This document shows, one piece after another, positions 1-9,283 of a stretch of DNA of 58,926 bases; positions within the stretch are counted from its first letter, which is position 1, and every line of letters begins with the position of its first letter. The position numbers were made by a program, and so were the translations under genes. The stretch comes from an uncultured Ruminococcus sp. Lineage in GTDB: Bacteria > Bacillota > Clostridia > Oscillospirales > Acutalibacteraceae. The stretch spans positions 1 to 58,926 of the forward strand of contig CACXBF010000010.1 in NCBI GenBank assembly GCA_902765855.1. Reading direction: 5' to 3'. The notes beneath the pieces are model-generated. The model made no database searches and was not told where the DNA came from. It was given only the letters and a program-made list of their open reading frames with translations.

Positions 1-12
1 GGCAAAAACAAA

Positions 13-52
13 ATGGATGCCTCCTGTACAATACAGGAAGACATCCATGTGT
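13..52 (-). terminator. Rho-independent terminator after the galactofuranosyltransferase gene
   Basis: Read on the minus strand, ATGGATG and CATCCAT arms enclose an inner TCCTGTA/TACAGGA stem, and the hairpin is followed by TTTTGTTTTT. It lies about 85 bases downstream of the stop of the gene ending at 138. Confidence 0.65.
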
Positions 53-137
53 TCAGCTTAATTTATAAATATGTGTCCAGAATTCTGGGTACATATCACT
101 TTAAATTCAGAAGATTAGCTCTTTTATTTATGATTTA

Positions 138-1958
138 TTATTTAATTCCAAGATAGTTTAGCCAGAATTCATAAGATGTATATTCATCTTTTTTCTTTCT
201 GAATTCTTCTTCAACCTTCTTATGATTTTTCTTGTAATTTCTTAAAGTCTTTTTATAATGCTTGCGAAGCTCAAGATATTTTTTTCTTGAAAGAACACGC
301 ATAGCACCGGTATTTTCATAAGGATTAACAGCAAGTAAAACCTTTCTTTTATATTGCTTTTTCGGGCAGTTAAACCAGTCGTAAGCAATTACGCCAACCT
401 CATCAGTAAGCATAAATTTTGGATATAAATGTCCATTCACTGTAATCTTATAAAATACTTTCTGCCAGAATCCAAGCTCTTCAAATTTATAAAGATTATC
501 AAGATTAACCTCAATATCAGGATAATTTTCCTCTATTGGTACAAGCTTTTCGTTCATCGCACCATGTTCTTTCATAATGCGCTCACCCTCAGGCTTAAAG
601 AGAAAATCAGGGCCTTTCATAAAGTCATCAATAGATTCAAGTAAAAGTTCACAACTATTATAGTTAAATCTGCGGATTTCAACCTTAAAGAAATCTGTAA
701 TTCTCTTAACAAAGTCTATATCTTGGCATACTCCACTGAATGCTTGGAAAATAAGGCTGTTTCTATGAACCTGATAAAGCTCCATAGCGGCATTATATTT
801 TGTAACAAAGCCCATATGCCAAATACAGATACCATTCAATGTGATAAATTTCGCATCATTTCTAAGGCTATACTCAACATCATCACCACGAATAAAGAGC
901 GGAAGTGGAAGCTTGTTTGCCTCGATATATGTTGTAGGAATACAGCAGTACCACCAACCTGCATAATGGTCATCAAACTTATCATAGTTTTCCTCGTTTT
1001 TAACAACAGAATCCCATTTCTGAAGCTCAAATGAAGGCTTTTGAGGACCATATGAACCGTCTTTATGTACATAACCGACATCTTCATGCTGAACATTCAT
1101 TTTTTCATAGTAAAGCATAGCGCCACTGACAAATCTATCCTTATACTCATCTTTAATGACTCTGAGAAGATAGAATGTACGTTTTAAACTCTCTGCAACG
1201 ATAATAACATCATCGTCCATAAGAAGAACATGAGTAGGTTTTTTCTTACCACGCAGGGCTTCAATCATGCCTCTTGCATATCCACCTGAGCCACCAACAT
1301 TCTGGTTCGGGAAAACATGCATCTTACTGCCATTGAAATCATCGGGATTAAGCGTTCTGCCATTATCGACTATATTAACATAAAAATGGTCTGAGCATTC
1401 ATCATCACAATAAAGAATTTCATTCTTTAGCATCTCTGCATTTTTAGTAATAAATTCTTCTTTCTTAAATGTAGTTGTAGCAATAGCTATATCTACATTG
1501 CGAATTTGCTCCTCGTCAATCTCTGTTGCATAGTAGCCGGAATATATTTCACATTCTGAAAGTGAAGAAATCTGAAAAGAAATAACCGAACTCTTTTCTT
1601 GCTCGAAATTAATAACAAGCTCTGTTGGTTCTGGGAAATTATAATGTTTATCCTCAGAAATTTCTTTTTCTATAACATTGTTTCTAATATAATGGCCAAA
1701 AGTGTTTACAAAAAAGTGTCCCTTAATTTTCAAATGAAGTGATACATTTGTTATGTTGGTAAAGTGTTTCCATTTTTTAATAGAAAATGAATTAAAATAA
1801 GTAAAAAATTCAACAAAACGATACTGTGGAAGCATATAGCAACCACGCTCATCGTTATAAAATAATCTATCTCCACGATATTGAAGCCACCAATGTTCGT
1901 TGAGATACTTGTTAGTTGGAAATACTAAATTTTGAAGCTTTAGTGTAACAAGACCCAT
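138..1958 (-). CDS. GlfT2-like galactofuranosyltransferase (GT2 family)
   Basis: This 606-residue protein has the layout of GlfT2-type UDP-galactofuranose transferases: an N-terminal beta-rich domain (about 1-150), a GT-A catalytic domain (about 153-400) and a helical C-terminal region. Visible motifs are NVGGSGGYARG at 220-230, the metal-binding DDD at 248-250, FIRGDDVEYSLR around 355-366 and IWH with H381, the likely counterpart of the GlfT2 catalytic-region histidine. There is no signal peptide or membrane segment, so it probably works at the cytoplasmic membrane face, adding galactofuranose to a lipid-linked or surface glycan. The start has an AGGAGAG ribosome site 10 bases upstream. No UDP-galactopyranose mutase (glf) is present in the window, so the donor pathway must lie elsewhere. 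The family call is strong; acceptor and product are unknown. Confidence 0.85.
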   Translation of the reverse strand: MGLVTLKLQNLVFPTNKYLNEHWWLQYRGDRLFYNDERGCYMLPQYRFVEFFTYFNSFSIKKWKHFTNITNVSLHLKIKGHFFVNTFGHYIRNNVIEKEISEDKHYNFPEPTELVINFEQEKSSVISFQISSLSECEIYSGYYATEIDEEQIRNVDIAIATTTFKKEEFITKNAEMLKNEILYCDDECSDHFYVNIVDNGRTLNPDDFNGSKMHVFPNQNVGGSGGYARGMIEALRGKKKPTHVLLMDDDVIIVAESLKRTFYLLRVIKDEYKDRFVSGAMLYYEKMNVQHEDVGYVHKDGSYGPQKPSFELQKWDSVVKNEENYDKFDDHYAGWWYCCIPTTYIEANKLPLPLFIRGDDVEYSLRNDAKFITLNGICIWHMGFVTKYNAAMELYQVHRNSLIFQAFSGVCQDIDFVKRITDFFKVEIRRFNYNSCELLLESIDDFMKGPDFLFKPEGERIMKEHGAMNEKLVPIEENYPDIEVNLDNLYKFEELGFWQKVFYKITVNGHLYPKFMLTDEVGVIAYDWFNCPKKQYKRKVLLAVNPYENTGAMRVLSRKKYLELRKHYKKTLRNYKKNHKKVEEEFRKKKDEYTSYEFWLNYLGIK

Positions 1959-2170
1959 AGATTTTAAACTCTCCTAAAACATAAATATTATTTATTTGTA
2001 AAATTATTTTTTGAATTTATTAGTACTATAAATTCTTTTAAAGCATTTTTCAAAACAAAATTACATTTTTTCATATATATATAATGATACAGCCTTAAAA
2101 CCTAATTGTCAACAACATTCTTGCAATACTGATATAATACTACAAATCACACATTTTTTATATGTAATAA

Positions 2171-3169
2171 TTAGTATTTATTACCAAGCGGAGACATAAG
2201 TTCATCATATTTATTAGATAAAGTTTCTGAAAAAAGGAAATCTCCCATCTTATACGCTGCAAAAGATGCCTTATTATATAACCTTCCGTGCATTTTTTCT
2301 ATAATTTTCTTGAGAATCGGCTCAGACCATTCCCACAAATCCTCTGCTAAATCCTCACAATGCAAAATAATATCCATACACTGCTCAAGAGCATTTCTGC
2401 CTAATACAGTATTATACCATTCATCAATAGAATGAAGCCTTGGAATAAGCATATCAAAAACTTTTGATGCCTCGTTATATTGATTGTTCTTATTATAGAT
2501 TGTAAGAAGCTCAAGCATACGGTTGCAAATTGCATAGTTATTGCCGGTCATAACCTCCATATTTAAGAGCATTTTTGCACAATAAATCTCATTATCAATA
2601 TCACCAATATTCTTAAAATTCCTCATACAGAAATACATCTTGGCTTCATCGCATATATCATCTGAATATGTATACTCAACAAGCAATTTTTGGGCAAGTT
2701 TCTTTTCATCAAGCTCTACTAAAAGTTCAATTGCTTCTTCAATATTATAACTTTCAAGCGTTGGAGAAACATATTCGCTATTATATCCACAATAGCAGTC
2801 GAAATTAGCTTTCTTTGCCCTCTCAAAAAGCATATCTCTATCTGGAACATCATACTTATTCATCAATTCAGTAAGAATTTCAAGACATCTTCCTATTCCC
2901 TGAAAGCTGTTGCTTTCTCTATCAAACAATTCCTCGTTAAATAGCTTTAGAATCAAGCCATCAATTCTAAAATTCTCCTCATACTTTTTAGTATATAAAA
3001 TAGCATATGATAATCTCAATCTATTTTTATAATTTGCGTCACTTGTACCATATTCTTTTGTATAAATCTCTTTATAACAATACTGTTCTATATTTCCGTC
3101 TAACGCTAAAGCTAATTCTTCATCATACTTTTCAAAAAGTTTTTTTAATAGCTTTTGGTAGTCTGTCAT
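2171..3169 (-). CDS. Unknown helical protein coupled to patatin-like gene
   Basis: I do not recognise this family. The protein (332 residues from the preferred start) is acidic, rich in Leu, Glu, Tyr and Asn, and lacks signal peptide and membrane segments. Predicted helical pairs such as YNEASKVFDML and NIEEAIELLVELDEKKLAQKLL suggest a TPR-like solenoid, but this is inference. Met at 3169 is preferred because GAGGTG lies just upstream. A longer reading to 3184 overlaps the end of the patatin-like gene by four bases. Either way the two genes are tightly coupled, so this protein may be a partner or regulator of the lipase. It is cytoplasmic by default. Confidence 0.7.
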   Translation of the reverse strand: MTDYQKLLKKLFEKYDEELALALDGNIEQYCYKEIYTKEYGTSDANYKNRLRLSYAILYTKKYEENFRIDGLILKLFNEELFDRESNSFQGIGRCLEILTELMNKYDVPDRDMLFERAKKANFDCYCGYNSEYVSPTLESYNIEEAIELLVELDEKKLAQKLLVEYTYSDDICDEAKMYFCMRNFKNIGDIDNEIYCAKMLLNMEVMTGNNYAICNRMLELLTIYNKNNQYNEASKVFDMLIPRLHSIDEWYNTVLGRNALEQCMDIILHCEDLAEDLWEWSEPILKKIIEKMHGRLYNKASFAAYKMGDFLFSETLSNKYDELMSPLGNKY

Positions 3170-3180
3170 TTCACACCTCA

Positions 3181-4038
3181 TCAAGAATGAATTATCATAA
3201 ACTTTCTAATTTCTCTTGCGGCATTATTACCGTCATTCAAGCCCCATTCATAAACAGCTCTAAGCTTATCTCTGTTTCGTGTATATCTGCCGACAGGCAT
3301 AGGCTCTGGTGGTTGAATAACGATGGCCTTTCCCTGTTCTTGTAGTTTATAGCAAAGCTCCTTTTGTCTATTATATACAGCCGGTCTTACCAACATAGTT
3401 TCTACAAAATTCGGATAATCCTTAAATTTTTTTCTCAATATAGGCTTAGGGAAATCTGGTTTCGGTGGTTTTCTATAATATTTATCCTGTGTCAAAATAA
3501 TAATATTATATTCGTGGCCGTCTGAAATAGCCTTTTCAATCAAAATAGGGTCGCCTATACCTCCATCAAGAAGCTTATAATCTCTGAAATTAACAATCGG
3601 TGATACAAGTGGCAAAGAAGATGAAGCTCTTACAGGTATAAAATCCTCGTCTAAATCTTTTTTAGTAAAATACAAAGGTTTACCGGTAACGCAATCCGTT
3701 GTACCTATTGTAAGTCTTGTATGACTTTTAAAAAATTCATAATAATCAAATGGCACAAGCTCTCTTGAAAGCTCATTAAATATAAAATCCAAGCCGAAAA
3801 CCGAACCCGTTTTAAAGTATGAATTAATGCTAAGATACCTCGGGTCATGAATATATTCATCAAATATTTTATAATTCCTGCCACGCTGCTTAGAAATATA
3901 ACTAAGCGAATTACAAGCACCGGCCGAAACTCCATAAACATCATTAACAAATATCTTATTATCAATCAAGGAGTCAAGCACTCCCGCAGTATAAACTCCA
4001 CGAGTACCTCCTCCCTCAAGTATCAAACCAACTGACAT
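3181..4038 (-). CDS. Patatin-like phospholipase family protein
   Basis: A 285-residue patatin-domain hydrolase. The oxyanion loop GGGTRG is at residues 9-14, the nucleophile elbow GVSAG at 36-40 (Ser38) and the second dyad residue in DGG at 158-160 (Asp158), so the Ser-Asp dyad is complete. The length and the C-terminal extension fit the bacterial RssA/YjjU-like group, which are predicted acyl-ester hydrolases with mostly unknown substrates. There is no signal peptide, so it is probably cytoplasmic or peripheral to the membrane. Its stop overlaps the start region of the following unknown gene, implying co-transcription and translational coupling. Confidence 0.88.
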   Translation of the reverse strand: MSVGLILEGGGTRGVYTAGVLDSLIDNKIFVNDVYGVSAGACNSLSYISKQRGRNYKIFDEYIHDPRYLSINSYFKTGSVFGLDFIFNELSRELVPFDYYEFFKSHTRLTIGTTDCVTGKPLYFTKKDLDEDFIPVRASSSLPLVSPIVNFRDYKLLDGGIGDPILIEKAISDGHEYNIIILTQDKYYRKPPKPDFPKPILRKKFKDYPNFVETMLVRPAVYNRQKELCYKLQEQGKAIVIQPPEPMPVGRYTRNRDKLRAVYEWGLNDGNNAAREIRKFMIIHS

Positions 4039-4124
4039 AATTCCACCACCTTATAGTAATAATTTTATTATATCCTTATTTTTGAAAAAAATCCATATAT
4101 TTCATAAAAAGCATTTAGACAATT

Positions 4125-5003
4125 TCATATCAAATTAAAATCCGGAACATATTCCTCACTTGCAGATGAAAGTTCCTGCAAAAAGCCGTCAAGCTCTGTG
4201 GTATCAAGATAATCAAGCACTCTCTGATACTCTTTTTCTGTAAGCCTTCTGTTTATTTCTGGATATTTTTCTGCATTTCCAAGCGGTGTATATTGTGCCA
4301 TAAGGCTTAATAAAATTTTATCTGAAAATTGGTCAAGTATATCAAGCACATCAAGAGAATTTTCGATATTATTCGGCAAAATCAGATGTCGAACAATAAC
4401 ACCACTCTGCATAATCCCCTTATCATCAAACTTTGCCTCTCCCCTTTGACGAATCATTTCTTTAAGCGAAGCAAGAGCATTTTCCAAATAATTCGGTGCA
4501 TTGGAATATTTTTTTGCAAGAATGTTACTTGCATATTTAAAATCAGGCATATAAATATCCACTATGCCCTCGAATTTACGGATTGTTTCAGCACTTTCAT
4601 AACCACCAGTATTAAAAGCAATCGGCACAGACGGACGATATTCCTTGAACACATCAAGCAAAAATTCAGCATAAGGTGTCGGGCTGACAAGATTTATATT
4701 ATTAACTCCCTGTTCTATCAATTCTTCACAAGCATTGATAAAATCTTTTTTTGTAAAAATCTTACCAATAGGTTCTCTGCTTATTTTGCTATTCTGACAA
4801 AAAACGCAGCCAAGCACACAGCTTGAAAAGAATATCGTTCCTGAACCATTTTCTCCGCTTATACAAGGTTCTTCCCAAAGATGTGGAGCTATTCTTGCTA
4901 TTTTAGGAAGTGTTCCAGCATGGCAAAAGCCTTTTCCACCGTTTTCATCTCGATAGGCCGAACATTTTCTTGGACAAATAGTACAAGCCTCTATAACATT
5001 CAC
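4125..5003 (-). CDS. PflX-type radical SAM protein
   Basis: Radical SAM enzyme related to the pyruvate-formate-lyase-activase-like COG1313 group. A cysteine motif CTICPRKC lies near the N-terminus, with a further Cys in KGFCHAG, and SSCVLGCVFCQN contains the CxxxCxxC cluster motif. The NLVSPTPYAEF and NTGGYES segments fit the partial TIM barrel. The extra N-terminal cysteines suggest a second metal site. The GTG at 5003 is preferred because an AGGGGAG ribosome site lies just upstream; a longer ATG start at 5027 would have no comparable site. No glycyl-radical partner is adjacent, so the target is unknown. Confidence 0.85.
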   Translation of the reverse strand: MNVIEACTICPRKCSAYRDENGGKGFCHAGTLPKIARIAPHLWEEPCISGENGSGTIFFSSCVLGCVFCQNSKISREPIGKIFTKKDFINACEELIEQGVNNINLVSPTPYAEFLLDVFKEYRPSVPIAFNTGGYESAETIRKFEGIVDIYMPDFKYASNILAKKYSNAPNYLENALASLKEMIRQRGEAKFDDKGIMQSGVIVRHLILPNNIENSLDVLDILDQFSDKILLSLMAQYTPLGNAEKYPEINRRLTEKEYQRVLDYLDTTELDGFLQELSSASEEYVPDFNLI

Positions 5004-5082
5004 AATTACTCTCCCCTCTTTCACCATAATCTTCTATAGGCGAAATTTGTTGTATATATTTACATAACATAATTCTACTTCT

Positions 5083-5355
5083 GCGGTAGTTCATTGATAG
5101 TTACTTCATCAGTATCAATAACCTTCCCTAATACCACCATGATTGAAACTTGTAGAGCAATTTTACAACTTCGTTGTGGGTCGATACCCACAGGGAACCC
5201 CCTGCGAAGGTTCCCTACGAAAAAACATTTCTTTAGAATGTTTTTCTACCCTCCTGCGCTTTGAGAAGGATAAAGTATTTCGCTCTCTGCGGAGAGCAAC
5301 AAGGGCTTTGCCCTTGACTTATGAGCCTTTGAAAAGACTCAAGCTAAACTTTTAA
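5083..5355 (+). repeat. Intergenic modular palindromic repeat, copy A
   Basis: The 324-base gap between the radical SAM gene and yaiI is almost filled by a repeat shared with copies near 12.2, 29.7, 35.2 and 40.3 kb. Modules in order are a GCGGTAGTTCATTG segment, a GGGAACCCC/GGTTCCC palindrome followed by TACGAAAAA and an ACATTC-type hairpin, TTTCGCTCTC/GGAGAGC, AAGGGC/GCCCTT at 5301-5315, and an end module like GCTTGAGCAAAACTTT. Copy D carries the same modules in reverse order. The repeat runs into the stop codon of yaiI. A 70-codon open frame across it is treated as spurious. Confidence 0.85.
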
Positions 5356-5786
5356 TTTATGTTAATCAAATTTTCGAGCGATTTTTTGAATTTCTCGTTC
5401 TGCTCTGCAGTTCTTTTTGCTGGACCTTTCAACCTACCACCAGCTCGCCTTATTTTTTGTGCCTGATAGCGTGATTGCAAAAGTGAATCTATATTTGTTT
5501 CATCGTATATAAGTCCATTTTGATTAAGTGCAAACGCCTTTTTTGATAAACACATTGCCGCAAGTCCATAATCCTGTGTTACACATATATCCCCCTTAGA
5601 GAGCATATTTACCAAATAAAAATCTGCACTATCTCTGCCCTTTGAAACTGTAATCGTTTTTGCACCATCTCGCTCTATGGAATGAGCAGTATCGCAGATT
5701 ATAATACACTCTAAGCCATAATTTTTAGCCGTAGAGATAGTCAAATCTATAACAGGACAGCCATCGCCATCAATAAAAATCTTCAT
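5352..5786 (-). CDS. YaiI/YqxD family (DUF188, UPF0178) protein
   Basis: A 144-residue protein opening with MKIFIDGDGCPVIDL, the diagnostic start of the YaiI/YqxD family, followed by VTQDYGLAAMCL and ending with the family's RAGGRLKGPAKR. The fold is PIN-like with conserved acidic residues, so a nuclease role has been suggested, but I know of no firm function. It is cytoplasmic. Its stop lies 13 bases beyond the upstream small membrane protein gene's stop, so the two are probably co-transcribed. The 3' end abuts intergenic repeat copy A, and the last codons may have been altered by it. Confidence 0.9.
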   Translation of the reverse strand: MKIFIDGDGCPVIDLTISTAKNYGLECIIICDTAHSIERDGAKTITVSKGRDSADFYLVNMLSKGDICVTQDYGLAAMCLSKKAFALNQNGLIYDETNIDSLLQSRYQAQKIRRAGGRLKGPAKRTAEQNEKFKKSLENLININ

Positions 5787-5799
5787 AATTATATCTCTT

Positions 5800-6192
5800 T
5801 TATTTCAAACTATTTTTATTTGCCTTTATATGTAGCAAAAGCATTATTATAAAACCTGAAATCAGCACTGAATAAAACCATAGTTGACTATTTCCACTTA
5901 TAAAATAAGCAAATACCGCAAATGCAAATCCCCAGCAATACGAAAGAAGCATAGCAACTGCCCAAAATCCTATCTGCGTATGCTGTATCAAAAACAATAT
6001 CAGACATAAAACTGCCGCTGCTGCAATACAATATGCAGGGTGAATTGCTAAAATTGAATAGCAAAAATAGCCACAGACAGCCGAAATTAGCAGGCTATCG
6101 AAAAGTATAATATTTCCGACAAATAGACCAAGAATCGTTGACAAAAGAGGCAAGCCTAAACCCGCTACAAGCTTGATAAAGTCTAATTGCAA
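5800..6192 (-). CDS. Small polytopic membrane protein, unknown function
   Basis: About 130 residues with four likely membrane segments (VAGLGLPLLSTILGLFVG, LLISAVCGYFCYSIL, YCIAAAAVLCLILFLI and two close C-terminal ones). I do not recognise the family. The open frame extends to 6228, but the first codons lie inside the adhE terminator hairpin. A GGGGG site 7 bases ahead of a TTG at 6192 marks a much better start, giving a protein beginning with LQLDFIKLV. It is followed 13 bases later by yaiI. Confidence 0.65.
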   Translation of the reverse strand: MQLDFIKLVAGLGLPLLSTILGLFVGNIILFDSLLISAVCGYFCYSILAIHPAYCIAAAAVLCLILFLIQHTQIGFWAVAMLLSYCWGFAFAVFAYFISGNSQLWFYSVLISGFIIMLLLHIKANKNSLK

Positions 6193-6213
6193 CAAAATTC
6201 CCCCTTTTGATAT

Positions 6214-6251
6214 TAAAGAAAATCCCACGAAACGACTAAGCGTCCGTGGGA
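6214..6251 (-). terminator. adhE terminator
   Basis: On the minus strand the arms TCCCACG and CGTGGGA (6245-6251 and 6223-6229) enclose a 15-base loop and are followed by ATTTTCTTT. It lies about 33 bases after the adhE stop and separates adhE from the next minus-strand gene. Confidence 0.8.
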
Positions 6252-6283
6252 ATTCCTTAAGCAGTTAATATTTATAAGCGGTA

Positions 6284-8920
6284 TTACTTACCGTAGTAAG
6301 CTTTGAGATACATTTCCTTAATCTCGCTCATAAGTGGGTATCTTGGGTTAGCACCTGTGCACTGGTCGTCAAATGCATCCTCAACCATCTTATCGAGGTT
6401 ATCTAGGAAGTACTTCTCGTCTACGCCGTAGTCAGCGATTGTCTTCTTAATACCAACTCTTGCCTTGAGTTCTTCGATAGCGTCGATGAACTTCTCGAAT
6501 GTTTCTTCGTTTGTCTTACCGAAGATACCGCAGAAGTTAGCACACTCAACATATCTCTCAAGAGCGTGTGGATACTGATACTGTGAGAATGTACCCATCT
6601 TTGCAGGTACTGGATCAGCGTTGAAACGCATAACAGATGTGATAAGGATAGCGTTAGCAACACCGTGTGGGAGGTGATGATAAGCACCAAGCTTATGTGC
6701 GAGTGAGTGGCAAACACCGAGGAATGCGTTAGCGAATGCCATACCAGCCATGCAAGATGCATCTGCCATCTTCTCACGAGCGTGTGGATCGTTAGCACCG
6801 TTTTCGTATGCTGACGGGAGGTATGTGAAGATGTTCTTCATTGCCTTAAGAGCAAGACCATCTGTGTAATCTGTTGCCATGATTGAAGCGTAAGCCTCGA
6901 GAGCATGAGTAAGAGCATCGATACCGGATGCACTTGTAAGACCCTTTGGCTGGTTCATCATGTTGTCAGCATCAATAATTGACATATTTGGAAGGAGCTG
7001 ATAGTCAGCAAGAGGATACTTTTGACCTGTCTTTTCGTCTGTGATAACAGCGAAAGGAGTAACCTCAGAACCTGTTCCTGAAGATGTTGGGATAGCTACG
7101 AAGTAAGCCTTCTCGCCCATTGTTGGGAATGTGTAGATTCTCTTTCTGATATCCATGAATCTCATAGCCATATCCTGGAAGTTTGCTTCTGGATGTTCAT
7201 AAAGAACCCACATAATCTTACCAGCGTCCATAGCGGAACCGCCACCGAGAGCGATAATAACATCAGGCTCGAACATTCTCATAGCAGCTGCGCCTTCCTC
7301 AGCAGAAGCGAGTGTTGGGTCTGGCTGAACATGATAGAAGCAAGTATGCTGAATACCCATCTGGTCAAGCTTCTCTTCGATTGGCTTTACATAACCATTC
7401 TTATAAAGGAAGGAGTCAGTAACGATGAATGCCTTCTTCTTGTGCATAATTGTGCCAAGCTCATCAAGAGCAACTGGCATACAGCCTTTCTTAAAGTAAA
7501 CCTTTTGAGGTGTTCTGAACCACAACATATTTTCTCTCCTCTCAGCAACTGTCTTGATGTTAATAAGATGCTTAACACCAACATTCTCAGAAACAGAGTT
7601 ACCGCCCCATGAGCCGCAGCCAAGTGTAAGAGATGGTGCCATCTTGAAGTTATAAAGGTCACCGATACCGCCGTGTGAAGATGGAGTATTGATAACAATA
7701 CGGCAAGTCTTCATTGCGTGGTAATGTTTCTCAATCTTTTCCTTCTGTGCCGGGTGAATGTAGAGAGAAGATGTATGGCCGTAACCGCCGTCAGCAACAA
7801 GCTGTGCAGCCTTTGCAAGAGCGTCATCAAAGTCCTCAGCCTTATACATAGCAAGAACTGGAGAAAGCTTCTCGTGAGCAAACTCTTCGCTGATGTCTAC
7901 GGATTCAACTTCACCGATAAGAATTTTTGTATTTTCTGGAACATCAACGCCTGCGAGCTTAGCGATTGTGTGAGCCTTCTGACCAACAATCTTAGCGTTA
8001 AGAGCACCGTTGATGATGATTGTCTTTCTAACCTTGTCGAGCTCGTCGCCCTTGAGGAAGTAGCAGCCTCTGTCTGCGAACTCCTTCTTAACAGCGTCAT
8101 AAACGCCCTTAAGAACAGTTACGCTCTGCTCAGAAGCACAAATCATACCATTATCAAATGTTTTTGAATGAATGATAGAGTTAACAGCAAGCTTAATATC
8201 AGCTGTATCGTCGATGATAACAGGTGTATTACCAGCACCAACGCCGAGAGCAGGCTTACCTGAAGAATAAGCAGCCTTAACCATGCCAGGACCACCTGTT
8301 GCAAGGATTGTGTCAGACTCTCTCATAAGCTCATTTGTGAGTTCGAGTGATGGAACATCAATCCAGCCGATGATGCCTTCCGGAGCACCGGCAGCAACAG
8401 CAGCGTCAAGAACTACCTTTGCAGCAGCAATAGTAGACTTCTTTGCACGAGGGTGTGGGCTGATAAGGATTGCGTTTCTTGTCTTTAAGCAGATAAGTGA
8501 CTTAAAGATAGCTGTAGAAGTTGGGTTTGTTGTTGGGATAACAGCACCGATAAGACCGATTGGCTCTGCAATCTTCTTAATTCCATATGCTGTGTCCTCT
8601 TCGATAACACCACAAGTCTTTGTGTTCTTGTAGTAGTTGTAGATATATTCTGATGCGTAGTGGTTCTTAATAACCTTATCCTCTACAACGCCCATGCCTG
8701 TTTCAGCAACAGCGAGCTTTGCAAGAGGGATACGCTGCTTATTAGCAGCATCAGCAGCAGCAAAAAAGATTTTGTCAACCTGCTCCTGAGTGTAATTAGC
8801 AAAAATTTTCTGAGCTTCTCTCATTGCAGCAATCTTAGCCTGAAGAGCTTCAATGTTGTCAATGATTGTTTCAGTTGCAGTATTTTCTGCTGCAACCTCT
8901 TGGATTTTCTCCTTAGCCAT
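6284..8920 (-). CDS. adhE: Bifunctional acetaldehyde-CoA/alcohol dehydrogenase
   Basis: This 878-residue AdhE reduces acetyl-CoA to acetaldehyde and then to ethanol, re-oxidising two NADH. The N-terminal aldehyde dehydrogenase half (about 20-450) has the catalytic Cys261 in DNGMICASEQS. The C-terminal iron-dependent alcohol dehydrogenase half (about 460-878) has GGGSAMDAGK and the metal-binding histidines in FANAFLGVCHSLAHKLGAYHHLPHG. Full family length, cytoplasmic, known to form filaments called spirosomes. It is transcribed alone from a strong promoter at 8979-9007 and ends at a hairpin terminator. An AGGAGG site precedes the start. The Rex-like palindrome over its promoter suggests control by NADH/NAD ratio. 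Confidence 0.97.
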   Translation of the reverse strand: MAKEKIQEVAAENTATETIIDNIEALQAKIAAMREAQKIFANYTQEQVDKIFFAAADAANKQRIPLAKLAVAETGMGVVEDKVIKNHYASEYIYNYYKNTKTCGVIEEDTAYGIKKIAEPIGLIGAVIPTTNPTSTAIFKSLICLKTRNAILISPHPRAKKSTIAAAKVVLDAAVAAGAPEGIIGWIDVPSLELTNELMRESDTILATGGPGMVKAAYSSGKPALGVGAGNTPVIIDDTADIKLAVNSIIHSKTFDNGMICASEQSVTVLKGVYDAVKKEFADRGCYFLKGDELDKVRKTIIINGALNAKIVGQKAHTIAKLAGVDVPENTKILIGEVESVDISEEFAHEKLSPVLAMYKAEDFDDALAKAAQLVADGGYGHTSSLYIHPAQKEKIEKHYHAMKTCRIVINTPSSHGGIGDLYNFKMAPSLTLGCGSWGGNSVSENVGVKHLINIKTVAERRENMLWFRTPQKVYFKKGCMPVALDELGTIMHKKKAFIVTDSFLYKNGYVKPIEEKLDQMGIQHTCFYHVQPDPTLASAEEGAAAMRMFEPDVIIALGGGSAMDAGKIMWVLYEHPEANFQDMAMRFMDIRKRIYTFPTMGEKAYFVAIPTSSGTGSEVTPFAVITDEKTGQKYPLADYQLLPNMSIIDADNMMNQPKGLTSASGIDALTHALEAYASIMATDYTDGLALKAMKNIFTYLPSAYENGANDPHAREKMADASCMAGMAFANAFLGVCHSLAHKLGAYHHLPHGVANAILITSVMRFNADPVPAKMGTFSQYQYPHALERYVECANFCGIFGKTNEETFEKFIDAIEELKARVGIKKTIADYGVDEKYFLDNLDKMVEDAFDDQCTGANPRYPLMSEIKEMYLKAYYGK

Positions 8921-8978
8921 GATAAGTCCTCCTGTTATAAATATAATCTGCTTTGTAGTTGTTTTGCTTACAAGAATG

Positions 8979-9007
8979 ATTATAAGACATTGTTAAAAAA
9001 ATGTCAA
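8979..9007 (-). promoter_or_regulatory. adhE promoter with overlapping Rex-like operator
   Basis: On the minus strand there is a perfect -35 TTGACA (9002-9007), a 17-base spacer and a perfect -10 TATAAT (8979-8984). The 18-mer at 8990-9007, TTGACATTTTTTTAACAA, resembles the clostridial Rex site TTGTTAA-N4-TTAACAA: the right half-site is exact and the left matches at four of seven positions. It covers the -35 and most of the spacer, the right position for repression. Promoter: seen. Rex binding: inference. Confidence 0.75.
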
Positions 9008-9283
9008 TAAGCATTTTTATGTAATTTTCGCTGAAAAATTTTCAATTTAATTAAGGTGCAAAAAGTGTGTAGTTTGTCTGCGGAATTTTGTCTTATAAAA
9101 TATTGAGATAATTTTATTTTCTGTTTAATTTTCACATATTCATTTTGTTTTAAAAATAGTAATTCCATTTTTCGGCTATTTTAAGCCTTAAATTTTAAAT
9201 TTATTTGTCAAAAAAGTAGAAAATTACTTTTTCGCATAAGAAGCTATATTTTATTTTTTGTAACGACTATAAATACAGAAATC

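Noticed and set aside
5143-5355. 70-codon plus-strand open frame
   Set aside because: It crosses repeat copy A, whose other copies have no matching frame, and no homologue-like motif is present.
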